From assembly GCA_964389805.1 (NCBI GenBank), contig CAYMFU010000001.1, forward strand, positions 1 through 36,910: a DNA stretch of 36,910 bases. Reading direction: 5' to 3'. The first letter of the stretch is position 1, and every line of letters begins with the position of its first letter. Position numbers and translations under genes: made by a program. The notes below the pieces were generated by a model. It was not told the origin of the DNA. It was given only the letters and a program-made list of their open reading frames with translations, and made no database searches. Source of the DNA: JAGTVG01 sp964389805 (GTDB lineage: Bacteria; Bacteroidota; Bacteroidia; Cytophagales; Cyclobacteriaceae). This document shows, in pieces, positions 1 to 6,916 of this stretch.

Positions 1-31
1 GTTAAGCCAAAATTATTAACTTTAAATAATT

Positions 32-211
32 ATGGTAAAACGAAGAAGAAAGTATGATAAGGAGTTCAAGCTAATGGCTGTCGAACTTATGGACACCAAT
101 AAAAGTGTAAGAGAGATATCAGAAGAACTTGGTGTAAAAAAACCTACACCAAATGACAACCAGATATTAGTAAAAGTCTATGCAGCAACAGTAAAAATTA
201 GGAGATGGTAG
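32..211 (+). pseudogene. Chimeric gene remnant: IS3-type transposase OrfA start joined to an MDR oxidoreductase fragment
   Basis: A 59-codon ORF. Residues 1-37 read like the N-terminal helix-turn-helix of IS3/IS911-family OrfA (basic RRRKYDKEFK start, then MAVELM and VREISEELGV). From about residue 37 the reading changes to KPTPNDNQILVKVYAATV, which resembles the early part of zinc-type MDR alcohol dehydrogenases/quinone oxidoreductases. The ORF stops soon after. Neither half is complete: OrfA is normally about 90-100 aa and needs OrfB, and the MDR protein is over 300 aa. I read this as debris from an insertion followed by deletion. No terminal inverted repeats or target duplication are visible, and the left part may continue outside the window. 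Both family calls rest on remembered motifs. Confidence 0.6.
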
Positions 212-236
212 TATATAAGTTATTATTATGTTCAAA

Positions 237-1331
237 TTAAAGAAGCCTTTCAATAGAAATCCTATACACATTCATCGCTTCATTCCTGCCTTTTAAATAA
301 ATATTTCCAATCAAATCAAATCCATTTTCCTGATTACCATTAAATTGGTTCTTTAGTCTTTCCGATAATAATACATCCGATTGATATTGATTACAGATTG
401 CCTGAATTCGTGAAGCAGAGTTCAGAACGTCTCCGTGATATGCCAATTCCTTTTTTATTTCACCAACTTCCGCTACTGTAATCATGCCAGAATCTAAGCC
501 AGCTTTAAATTCCGGGATTAATCCATACTTATCCATATAGTAATCCTTTTTATGTTTCAGTACCTTATCGTAGTCAAAATATGTTCTTAAACAATTTCGA
601 TTCTTCAATCCCTGTTCCAACTTCCAAGTTAGTACAATCTCATCCCCTACATATTGATAAATTTGGGCCTTACGTTTTGAAACCACTTCTGTTAAATCAT
701 AAAAACAATCCTGGATCAGAAGACTGTACCGAATATGCCCAAGTTGTTCCGCTAAACTTGTTGAGGATTTAAGGTCTAGAAACATAAATATCCTTACTTC
801 TTCATGTGGTCGATGATACTTGCCAAGTAAATAATTCACAAGCACCCCCTGCCCGAGTTTTTCACTGATTTGGAGAATGAAGAGAGCTAGAATCACTGTA
901 AATCCCCAGAATAACCATATTGATAATAATCTTGGGGAGAACAGATAGCTCAAATACATTTGGATTATATCCTCATGGAAAAAGGACTTTTCATATTTCA
1001 AACTGTTATCAATGATTGTACTCAGGGAGGTAAAAAAAATAATGTTTGTCATATAAAAAGCCGCTTTAATTAATAGTGAAATGCCAAAAGGTTTTTTTCT
1101 GAGCAACTTACTAAAATAAAAGACTTCGATAGATGCAATAAAAACTCCTCCTACAATTGTGGCAATCATAGAAGAAATAAGAATGTTTGATAAATCGTAA
1201 TTCTTCGGTGGGTTTATGTTAATTACGTTTGGATCAAAAAAAATCGCCCAGTCATAGAAAATAAAAAATAGAGATACAAATATCCAGAATGATACTAGAA
1301 ATATTATTTTATATAGGTTTTCCATATTCAA
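237..1331 (-). CDS. Membrane-anchored class III adenylate/guanylate cyclase
   Basis: 364 aa. The N-terminal half is hydrophobic, with about four membrane segments (roughly residues 7-27, 50-72, 84-106, 136-155). A cytoplasmic cyclase homology domain follows at about 178-335. Visible catalytic elements are the two metal-binding Asp residues (D186 in FLDLKSST, D230 in YVGDEIV) and a transition-state Asn/Arg pair (N304 and R308 in GDVLNSASRI). It should make cAMP or cGMP; the specificity residues do not let me choose. The protein ends soon after the cyclase domain, so sensing probably occurs through the membrane part. A second Met at residue 3 is an alternative start. The gene has its own upstream gap with a phylum-type promoter about 30 bases before the start, and appears monocistronic. 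Confidence 0.85.
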   Translation of the reverse strand: MNMENLYKIIFLVSFWIFVSLFFIFYDWAIFFDPNVININPPKNYDLSNILISSMIATIVGGVFIASIEVFYFSKLLRKKPFGISLLIKAAFYMTNIIFFTSLSTIIDNSLKYEKSFFHEDIIQMYLSYLFSPRLLSIWLFWGFTVILALFILQISEKLGQGVLVNYLLGKYHRPHEEVRIFMFLDLKSSTSLAEQLGHIRYSLLIQDCFYDLTEVVSKRKAQIYQYVGDEIVLTWKLEQGLKNRNCLRTYFDYDKVLKHKKDYYMDKYGLIPEFKAGLDSGMITVAEVGEIKKELAYHGDVLNSASRIQAICNQYQSDVLLSERLKNQFNGNQENGFDLIGNIYLKGRNEAMNVYRISIERLL

Positions 1332-1653
1332 TTTTCTGAGTTGGTTTATACTTGATATGTGTCAAAAATAAATTTATGTTTTTTTTAACAATATACTCTG
1401 CTAGTGGTAGTTTTTCAAACAGGATTTAAAAGATTAATTGCTATTAAAAATCTTTGCGACTCAGCAATTTCTTTCCTATTGAAAGTTAAGCCTAAATGAT
1501 AGGTTTAACAACAATAATTAGATTGTATTGGAATTAGGAGTTAATGCAAATATTCAAGAAATAACTTTTTGTAAATTACAAATGTATATTTCGAATAGTT
1601 AATAAATAATATCAATTTATTAACTTAGTATATGAAATCGTTTTTAGCGGAGT
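1332..1653. other. Intergenic region between divergent cyclase and sigma-factor genes, with a hairpin
   Basis: 322 bases with no convincing ORF. It holds the cyclase promoter (1363-1391) and a 25-base inverted repeat at 1485-1509: GTTAAGCCTA, a 5-base loop, then TAGGTTTAAC, with one G-T wobble. No T-run follows on either strand, so an operator or small structured element is more likely than a terminator. No GGTGTATCC/CGTCTA element precedes the sigma gene, so it does not look autoregulated by that motif. Confidence 0.5.
1363..1391 (-). promoter_or_regulatory. Candidate Bacteroidota sigma-A promoter for the membrane cyclase
   Basis: Read on the minus strand, TATTTTTG (1370-1363) matches the -7 consensus TAnnTTTG exactly. 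A TTG triplet (1391-1389) lies 18 bases upstream where the -33 element is expected. The predicted start is about 25 bases before the cyclase ATG at 1331. Found by eye, not by model scoring. Confidence 0.45.
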
Positions 1654-2223
1654 ATGGAATTTCAGCAAATATATAAGGAATTTTATCCTAAAATTGTTAG
1701 GTACTTAAGCAAACTGACTGATAACAAAGAAGAAGCTGAAGATATGACCCAAGATGTCTTCATCAAAGTGAATTCCGGGTTAGAAAAATTTGAAGGTAGA
1801 TCATCTCTCTCAACATGGATATATAAAATCGCGACCAATTTAGCAAACGACCGATTTAGGAGTGCGTCATTTCAAAAAGGAACCAAACAAACTTTATCCG
1901 GTGAATTTTTAGAAGAGAATAAAGAAGATAAAAATGTATGGACCGGGGAAAAAGAAAACACCTCTGATAAAATACTCGAGAAAAAAGAGATGAATGATTG
2001 CATAAAAAAATATGTTGAAGATGTTAATGAAAACTATAAAATTGTTTTCGCTTTAAGTGAGTACGAAGGCTTAAAAAACCAGGAAATTGCTGATATTCTG
2101 AGCTTAAGTATCGATACTGTAAAAATTAGAATTTACCGTGCAAGAACGCAGTTGAAGAAGAGCATGGAAAAAGGATGTGAAATATCCCAGGAAGAGGATG
2201 GCCTTTCGTGTGATGAAATATAG
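1654..2223 (+). CDS. ECF sigma-70 family RNA polymerase sigma factor with a two-Cys C-terminal tail
   Basis: 189 aa. Region 2 is at about residues 5-70 (DMTQDVFIKV, then the FEGRSSLSTWIYKIATN helix). Region 4 is at about 125-175, with the helix-turn-helix around NQEIADILSLSIDTVKIRIYR. An acidic linker separates them. Past region 4 lies a short tail with two cysteines (GCEISQEEDGLSCDE) that standard ECF factors lack. No anti-sigma gene is adjacent. The neighbours are instead CMD/AhpD-like and small Cys-rich genes, two of which carry a shared ECF-style promoter. I infer that the tail could sense redox state or metal directly, by analogy with Cys-rich-tail ECF factors such as CorE of Myxococcus; this is unproven. 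The RBS-like GCGGAG lies just before the ATG. Confidence 0.9.
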   Translation: MEFQQIYKEFYPKIVRYLSKLTDNKEEAEDMTQDVFIKVNSGLEKFEGRSSLSTWIYKIATNLANDRFRSASFQKGTKQTLSGEFLEENKEDKNVWTGEKENTSDKILEKKEMNDCIKKYVEDVNENYKIVFALSEYEGLKNQEIADILSLSIDTVKIRIYRARTQLKKSMEKGCEISQEEDGLSCDEI

Positions 2224-2249
2224 CCTATTCTAATCTTTACAATTATCTC

Positions 2250-2525
2250 TTATTCACAAGTTCCTTTGCCCGTAAGAACCTCACTAAACTGTTCCCTTAT
2301 CCTACCAGCAGATACAGCCATTACAATAGATTCAACTGCACTTATTTCATCATCACTAACACCTTCCATGTCAACCTGCCCCATATAATATTTCATGCAA
2401 GGATAACATCCTACAGCCATTGCTGCTCCGAGATGCACAAGTAATGATGTTTTTTCAGATAAAACGCCATTGTGTCTGGCTGATTTGTAAAAATCGTCAA
2501 ACGCATTTTTTTGATTTGTCAACAT
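2250..2525 (-). CDS. Small carboxymuconolactone decarboxylase (CMD)/AhpD-like protein
   Basis: 91 aa, one CMD domain. The helical core includes LSEKTSLLVHLGAAMAVG followed by CYPCMKYY, a CxxC like the redox pair of AhpD, then EISAVESIVMAVSAGRI. AhpD-type proteins use such cysteines as thiol reductants or peroxidases. True carboxymuconolactone decarboxylases lack the CxxC, so a thiol-redox role is more likely than aromatic degradation. The gene converges on the sigma-factor gene with 26 bases between stops, and no terminator is visible there. A -7-like TAGTTTTG on the minus strand (2554-2547) lies about 22 bases upstream of the ATG without a clear -33. The exact substrate is unknown. Confidence 0.8.
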   Translation of the reverse strand: MLTNQKNAFDDFYKSARHNGVLSEKTSLLVHLGAAMAVGCYPCMKYYMGQVDMEGVSDDEISAVESIVMAVSAGRIREQFSEVLTGKGTCE

Positions 2526-2622
2526 AACTTATGGATTTAGCTTACTCAAAACTAGAAAACTATTATTATTTAAATTATTGCTAATTAAAACCTTCAGTTT
2601 TCCCCTGAATAAAATCAAACAG

Positions 2623-2655
2623 GGTGTATCCTTTTTTTTCCCCTCTCGTCTACAC
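2623..2655 (+). promoter_or_regulatory. Candidate ECF sigma promoter 1 (GGTGTATCC-N15-CGTCTACAC)
   Basis: GGTGTATCC at 2623-2631 and CGTCTA at 2647-2652 are separated by 15 bases. The -10 matches the CGTC/TCTA core common to ECF promoters. An element with the same -35, spacing and -10 occurs at 4129-4161. It lies 39 bases before the ATG of the small membrane-protein gene at 2692. Assignment to the sigma factor at 1654 is inferred from proximity. Confidence 0.7.
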
Positions 2656-2691
2656 AATCGCAAAACAAAATATAAATAAAAAACAGAAATC

Positions 2692-2991
2692 ATGGAAAAT
2701 AAAAAAACAAACGAAATGGAAGACTGTCCTTGTTTTAACGAACAAAATGAAGATAAAAAGTCAGAAAAACAAGGAATGCCAAAATGTATGAAAGCAGCAA
2801 AATGGTTCCTATTAATACCTGGAGTATTAATTATACTAGCTTTTCTTCTTAGTTATTTTCTTGAACCTGACACAGTAAGGACTCTTTGGCTAATATTAAC
2901 CGGAGCTCTAATTGTGATAGGAGCAACATTTTACACTTTGATGAACCTTTGGATATATGGTTTACAGAAGAAGATAAAAGTAGAAAATTAG
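2692..2991 (+). CDS. Small Cys-rich two-TM membrane protein, unknown function
   Basis: 99 aa. The N-terminal ~35 residues are charged and contain cysteines (DCPCFNEQ, then PKCMK). Two hydrophobic helices follow at about 39-58 and 65-90, in a hairpin topology with a short basic C-terminus. I do not recognise the family. It is the first gene after ECF promoter 1, is followed by the 2TM gene after 84 bases, and is probably part of the sigma regulon. The CPC motif could bind a metal or be redox active; that is inference. Start choice is supported by the position of the promoter and an A-rich leader ending in aatcATG, as in the next genes. Confidence 0.65.
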   Translation: MENKKTNEMEDCPCFNEQNEDKKSEKQGMPKCMKAAKWFLLIPGVLIILAFLLSYFLEPDTVRTLWLILTGALIVIGATFYTLMNLWIYGLQKKIKVEN

Positions 2992-3075
2992 TATGCTTCT
3001 AATATTAAAGGATTAATCTCTTCTCGATAACATGTGAGGAGATTTTACAATTTTTAAAATTTAAAATTAATAATC

Positions 3076-3375
3076 ATGGAAACTATCAATACTGAATTAA
3101 AAGGAAAAAATACTTTCAGAAAAGCAAAATTGAAAGCTAAGAAACTTCGGGAATTTTACCCTCATCTGAGAACTTATCTTATTGTTAATTCTTTATTCTT
3201 CATCATCAATTGGATTAGCAGCCCAGGAGATTGGTGGGTACTTTACCCGGTAATTGGATGGGGATTTTGTTTAACAATTCATGCGATTGACACATTTAGT
3301 CCTTTTAAAGAATTTGATGATGATTGGGAAGAAAGAAAAACAAGGGAACTGGTTGAGAAGTATAATGATAGATGA
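3076..3375 (+). CDS. 2TM domain-containing protein
   Basis: 99 aa. Matches the Bacteroidota 2TM-domain family as I remember it: a basic amphipathic start (KAKKLREFYPHLRTYLIVN), a first helix through FFIINWISSPGDWW, then a second containing LYPVIGWGFCLTIHAI and an acidic tail (FDDDWEERKTRELVEKY). Such domains are often N- or C-terminal to LytTR or histidine kinase proteins, or stand alone, as here. Function is unknown. Its end overlaps the start of the following CMD gene, implying translational coupling, and it lies in the same orientation as the ECF-promoter gene upstream. Confidence 0.8.
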   Translation: METINTELKGKNTFRKAKLKAKKLREFYPHLRTYLIVNSLFFIINWISSPGDWWVLYPVIGWGFCLTIHAIDTFSPFKEFDDDWEERKTRELVEKYNDR

Positions 3376-3877
3376 TATGGAAGGAGAAGAGACACTTGAT
3401 AAAAAGGAGAAACAAACAGTCTATTTAAGCGCATCAATTGCATCTGGATGCCAACCATGCACTAAATTTCATTTAAGAAAAAGCTCAGAAGCTGGATTAT
3501 CCGATGTTGAAATAAATAAAACTATAGCTTTTGCATTATCGATTAGAAACGATGCTACACGTAGCATGGAATCATTTATCCATAATCACAATACGGGTAA
3601 TTATATAAAAGAGGATAAACAAGAAAGTATAAATAGGAATGGCGCACTTGTTGGAATTGCTACAGCTTATTCGGTTAATTTCCCTTCATACTTAGAAAAG
3701 TATTTGAACATCGGAAGAAACAGTGGAATTAGTGAAGGTGAATTGAGCGAAATAATAAAAATATCAAAATCTGTAATTGATATGGCCCGAGCACATGTAG
3801 ATATGATCACGGATAAAATTGGAATTAGACAACTAGGTGAAAATAAAAATGATTGTTGCAGCAGTTGCGATTGTTAA
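3365..3877 (+). CDS. Two-repeat CMD/AhpD-like protein with Cys-rich tail
   Basis: 170 aa from the ATG at 3365, which overlaps the 2TM gene by 11 bases; a second ATG at 3377 is equally possible. The first CMD repeat (about 15-75) carries the redox-type CxxC in SGCQPCTKFH. The second repeat (about 90-155; ALVGIATAYSVNFPSYLEKY and later IIKISKSVIDMARAHVD) has the same helix pattern but no cysteines. The protein ends in CCSSCDC, five cysteines within seven residues and likely metal- or redox-active. The frame extends upstream to 3281, but that part overlaps the 2TM gene and is not conserved in character, so I rejected it. Probably functions with the nearby sigma factor, as AhpD-like genes and ECF factors are often neighbours. 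Confidence 0.8.
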   Translation: MIDDMEGEETLDKKEKQTVYLSASIASGCQPCTKFHLRKSSEAGLSDVEINKTIAFALSIRNDATRSMESFIHNHNTGNYIKEDKQESINRNGALVGIATAYSVNFPSYLEKYLNIGRNSGISEGELSEIIKISKSVIDMARAHVDMITDKIGIRQLGENKNDCCSSCDC

Positions 3878-3939
3878 TTCACAACCAATGTACTCTTTAT
3901 TTAGAGTTAGATACGACAACTATTTATGATAAATTTAAA

Positions 3940-4167
3940 ATGATGAGAAATAAGAAGGCCATTGTTAGCTCGTTGGAGACAGTTATTAGAAAATGGGTAG
4001 TTAATAGAAGATGGTTTATTGTACCTGTTATAATTTTGCTGGTCATGTTGGATGCCAGAGGAATAAAAAATATCAAATTCTGCAAATCATCGAAAAACAC
4101 ATTTGAATATTATGTAAGCAAAGGTCAAGGTGTATCCATTTTTATAGAGTCACGTCTATACGGTTGA
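3940..4167 (+). CDS. Hypothetical small membrane protein, doubtful
   Basis: 75 aa from the tandem ATGs at 3940/3943; the open frame extends back to 3853 but overlaps the CMD gene. One membrane helix is visible at about 20-38 (RRWFIVPVIILLVMLD), flanked by basic residues. I recognise no family. Its last ~15 codons run through the ECF-type promoter element at 4129-4161, so either the promoter sits inside the gene or the ORF is partly fortuitous or decayed. The following gene has its own promoter, so this ORF need not be expressed with it. Confidence 0.4.
   Translation: MMRNKKAIVSSLETVIRKWVVNRRWFIVPVIILLVMLDARGIKNIKFCKSSKNTFEYYVSKGQGVSIFIESRLYG
4129..4161 (+). promoter_or_regulatory. Candidate ECF sigma promoter 2 (GGTGTATCC-N15-CGTCTATAC)
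   Basis: GGTGTATCC at 4129-4137 and CGTCTA at 4153-4158 are separated by exactly 15 bases, as in the element at 2623. The ATG of the Cys-rich gene at 4207 is 48 bases downstream. The spacer sequences differ between the two copies, so conservation is confined to the two boxes, as expected for a promoter rather than a recent duplication. Confidence 0.7.
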
Positions 4168-4206
4168 AATAAAACTATAGATCATAAACGATTAATAATT
4201 AAAATC

Positions 4207-4416
4207 ATGAAAACATCAAATGACAGTACTAAGAAGATTGAACAGTATACAGTTGGAACCCGCGCCTGGGCAACACTTTGTCACAATTGTGGTATTTGCA
4301 AATTCGCGAACAAAAAACCTGATTCAACCTTTAACAAAATTATGGTATGGCATCGTACATGGTGCCCAGGATGGATTTCACACACTAAGGTATATGGTTT
4401 AAAACCTCTTTCTTAG
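4207..4416 (+). CDS. Small Cys/His-rich protein, putative metal-binding, unknown function
   Basis: 69 aa, soluble. Contains CxxCxxC (CHNCGIC, residues 25-31) and a second cluster HRTWCPGW (H49, C53), with a further His at about 58: the spacing of a metal or Fe-S site. No family recognised. It directly follows ECF promoter 2 at a normal distance, which supports this frame over the overlapping one at 4220-4402, where the cysteine pattern is lost. Together with the CMD and other Cys-rich proteins it suggests a thiol- or metal-related response. The A-rich leader aattaaaatcATG resembles those of the neighbouring small genes. Confidence 0.65.
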   Translation: MKTSNDSTKKIEQYTVGTRAWATLCHNCGICKFANKKPDSTFNKIMVWHRTWCPGWISHTKVYGLKPLS

Positions 4417-4543
4417 GAATTTAAAATCCAATTATGGAGTACATGGCAATACCATAATATTTTTATCAAGTATGTACGTCTTCAAATTAAAGAGAAATAA
4501 TTGGTTTGAAAAGTTATCATTAAACAGATTATGTTAAGAGATG

Positions 4544-4617
4544 CATTCAAAATATTCCCACAACCTCAGGCTTAAAACCTTGATAAGCTACCCGAGAAAG
4601 CGTCTGATGTATTCTTT
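4544..4617 (+). repeat. Cyclase leader repeat, copy 1 (orphan)
   Basis: About 74 bases similar to copies at 6715 and 9222, all in the same orientation. Shared blocks include ATTCAAAATATTCC, AAAACCTTGATAAGC and AAAGCGTCTGATG. The other two copies lie just upstream of minus-strand cyclase genes. This one has no cyclase on its low-coordinate side, where only about 125 bases of non-coding DNA remain, so it is probably the leader of a lost third copy. Confidence 0.85.
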
Positions 4618-4628
4618 CGCTCCGTTTA

Positions 4629-6686
4629 CTATTCTGGGAAATTCATTCTGTTATAGATCTCTATAAAACGTGGATCATCCCTGTATGGGTCCCAGATCCA
4701 ATTAGATTTAAGGGAGACCATTGAAAATGATCTTTCCTTGTAACTTTTTTCGAGCCACTCTATGGCTTTATCATTCATTTCTATCATTGCATATAATTGT
4801 GCCAGGTTCATTGGATCGATATGCTCCCCGGATCTTTCCCATTCATTAAGTATTTGCAATACTTCTTTTTTACTACCCATTTTAATTTTTACCATAAGGA
4901 GATCAAAATTAGCCGGACCTTCGCCTTGTGTAATTTCCAGTGCTTTCTCAATTGAGTAAATGGCTTCTTCAAATTCCTCCAAAGAAGCTAATGTTACTCC
5001 CTTCATACGATGGCCTTCACTATAATTGGGATCGAGCTCCAAAGCATTATTAAATGAAACAAGTGCCTCTTCAAATCTGAGAGCATAAAAATTACTAATT
5101 CCAAGATGCCAGTGACTTTCAATATGTAATGGATCGGCTTCAAGTATTTGTTCAGAAACACGTATTGCGTTATCATAATCTTCATTTACGAATATGTTAT
5201 AGATTGCAATGAACTGGTCCGGATCACCCAACCCATATAATATAGCTTTATTGTATTCGGAAAGGGCTGCTTCCCAATCCCAGTCATAAAAAAGATGAAC
5301 ATATGCCAATACCTTATGTGCTCGTGACTCCTGTTCATTCAAATTAATCGCCGTTTGAGCAGCTGTTTTTGCGTTTGACTGGGCTTCTTCATTCGACATA
5401 AATCCGTAAGCAGCATAATTGATGTATGTCTCACCGATCATGGCATACGCTTCTGCATAATCAAGATCCAATTCAACAGCTTTTTGAAAATACTCCATTG
5501 CTTTTCTGGCACCATCAAGATCCTTTGCTAAAAAATAATTTCCTTTAAGAAGTATATCATAAGCTTCTACATTATGTGTCCGATCTACACGTTTGGCCGA
5601 CTTTTGAATCTGTAGTTTAAGTTTTTCAACAATCTTGGCAGCAATCTCATCCTGAATGGCAAAGATGTCCTCCATTTCTTTGTCATATGTTTCAGACCAG
5701 ATGTGATAGCCATCTTCCACGTTGACGAGTTGGGCCGTAATACGTACTTTTGTCCCTGCTTTTCTAATGCTCCCTTCCAGAACCATGTCTACATCCAGTT
5801 TATCACCAATCGTACGGATATCTTCATTTTTTCCTTTGAATGAAAATGCTGAAGTTCGGCCAGCAACTTTCAATCCATCTACGTTAGTAAGAGAGTTGAG
5901 TATTTCTTCCGAAATTCCATCACTGAAATACTCCTGCTCCGGATCACCACTCATATTTTCAAATGCTAGAACAGCAATTGATTTTTTCTGCAGATCAGAA
6001 GATGAACTTGAATCAGTACCAAATTTCAGATAAACATATATAATCACAGAAATAATCATGGTAATTGTAATTGCCAATAAAATCCCGTTTCGAATAATTG
6101 CTTTTGGCTGCTTATGTTTTTCAGGCAAGGAGGAAAGATCTGCTTCAGCTTTACCCTTAATCTCTTCAAGTTTTGGAACAATTAGTCCTACATTGGAAAT
6201 TGCATAGACGTCAATTGGTTTCTCAATATTTTTCAATTTAAATGTCTTCAGCATTGAAGTCTTTATGGATTCCTGGTTTTTGATTTCGTCATAGACCTTG
6301 TCAGAGATAAAGACACTCCCCGGAACTGATAGGGATTCAATACGTGATGCAACATTGACGCCATCACCAATGATTTCCTCTTCACTGAAAATAATATCAC
6401 CTGTGTGTATTCCTATTCTTACAGGTATCGCAGGATCTTTCTGGAAGCCAAGCTGCATTTCAATCCCACATTTTACCGCATCAATAGCACTATCAAAAAT
6501 GCTTAATGTACCATCTCCAAAGTATTGTAAAACCTTCCCTTTATGCTTCTTAGTAATGGAGTTGAATATCCGTCGATGTTTATGCCTAGTGTCGATTGCA
6601 TTCGCCTCATTTTGCTGCATAAGTGTAGTATAACCCTCAATATCGGTGAACATTATAGCAGCTAATTGGCGGGTTTGGTCAGGCAT
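4629..6686 (-). CDS. Class III nucleotide cyclase with TM helix, FlgO/TolB-like domain and TPR repeats
   Basis: 685 aa. The cyclase homology domain (about 1-165) keeps both metal Asp residues (D15 in FTDIEGYT, D58 in FGDGT) and N111/R115 in GDGVNVASRIE, so it should be active. One membrane helix at about 199-219 follows, then a TolB/FlgO-like alpha/beta domain (about 233-360; AVLAFENMSGDPEQEYFSDG is its hallmark), then TPR repeats to about 670. Topology: N-terminal cyclase in the cytoplasm, TPR part in the periplasm. This fusion is common in Bacteroidota. The first ~100 residues and the 5' leader are closely similar to the next cyclase gene, pointing to duplication with exchange of the C-terminal half. 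Whether it makes cAMP or cGMP cannot be told. Confidence 0.9.
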   Translation of the reverse strand: MPDQTRQLAAIMFTDIEGYTTLMQQNEANAIDTRHKHRRIFNSITKKHKGKVLQYFGDGTLSIFDSAIDAVKCGIEMQLGFQKDPAIPVRIGIHTGDIIFSEEEIIGDGVNVASRIESLSVPGSVFISDKVYDEIKNQESIKTSMLKTFKLKNIEKPIDVYAISNVGLIVPKLEEIKGKAEADLSSLPEKHKQPKAIIRNGILLAITITMIISVIIYVYLKFGTDSSSSSDLQKKSIAVLAFENMSGDPEQEYFSDGISEEILNSLTNVDGLKVAGRTSAFSFKGKNEDIRTIGDKLDVDMVLEGSIRKAGTKVRITAQLVNVEDGYHIWSETYDKEMEDIFAIQDEIAAKIVEKLKLQIQKSAKRVDRTHNVEAYDILLKGNYFLAKDLDGARKAMEYFQKAVELDLDYAEAYAMIGETYINYAAYGFMSNEEAQSNAKTAAQTAINLNEQESRAHKVLAYVHLFYDWDWEAALSEYNKAILYGLGDPDQFIAIYNIFVNEDYDNAIRVSEQILEADPLHIESHWHLGISNFYALRFEEALVSFNNALELDPNYSEGHRMKGVTLASLEEFEEAIYSIEKALEITQGEGPANFDLLMVKIKMGSKKEVLQILNEWERSGEHIDPMNLAQLYAMIEMNDKAIEWLEKSYKERSFSMVSLKSNWIWDPYRDDPRFIEIYNRMNFPE

Positions 6687-6714
6687 ATTATAGCAAGATA
6701 GAGAAAATCAGCAA

Positions 6715-6786
6715 CATTCAAAATATTCCCCCAACCTCAAGCTTAAAAAACCTTGATAAGCAGCAAAAGAAAGCGTCTGATGGATT
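6715..6786 (+). repeat. Cyclase leader repeat, copy 2
   Basis: Lies about 30-100 bases upstream of the minus-strand cyclase start at 6686. A 42-base core (about 6741-6782) is identical to copy 3. Similarity continues to the start codon through TATAGCAAGATA (6689-6700). Read on the cyclase strand it holds GCTTATCAAGG and an AT-rich ATATTTTGA, which could include the promoter, but the match to TAnnTTTG is imperfect. Confidence 0.9.
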
Positions 6787-6916
6787 GTTGTTGGGGGGGA
6801 ATAAGTTGCATTAAAACTAATGGAACTGTCTCTCTGCTTAGATGTGATTAACGGATATCCAACGCCCAAAAATCATTGGTTATGCTGATATTGTTGGGAT
6901 TGTGCTATCTTCGAAA

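Noticed and set aside
4220..4402. Alternative frame overlapping the Cys-rich gene at 4207
   Set aside because: The 4207 frame gives the CxxCxxC pattern and correct spacing to the promoter; the other frame has neither.
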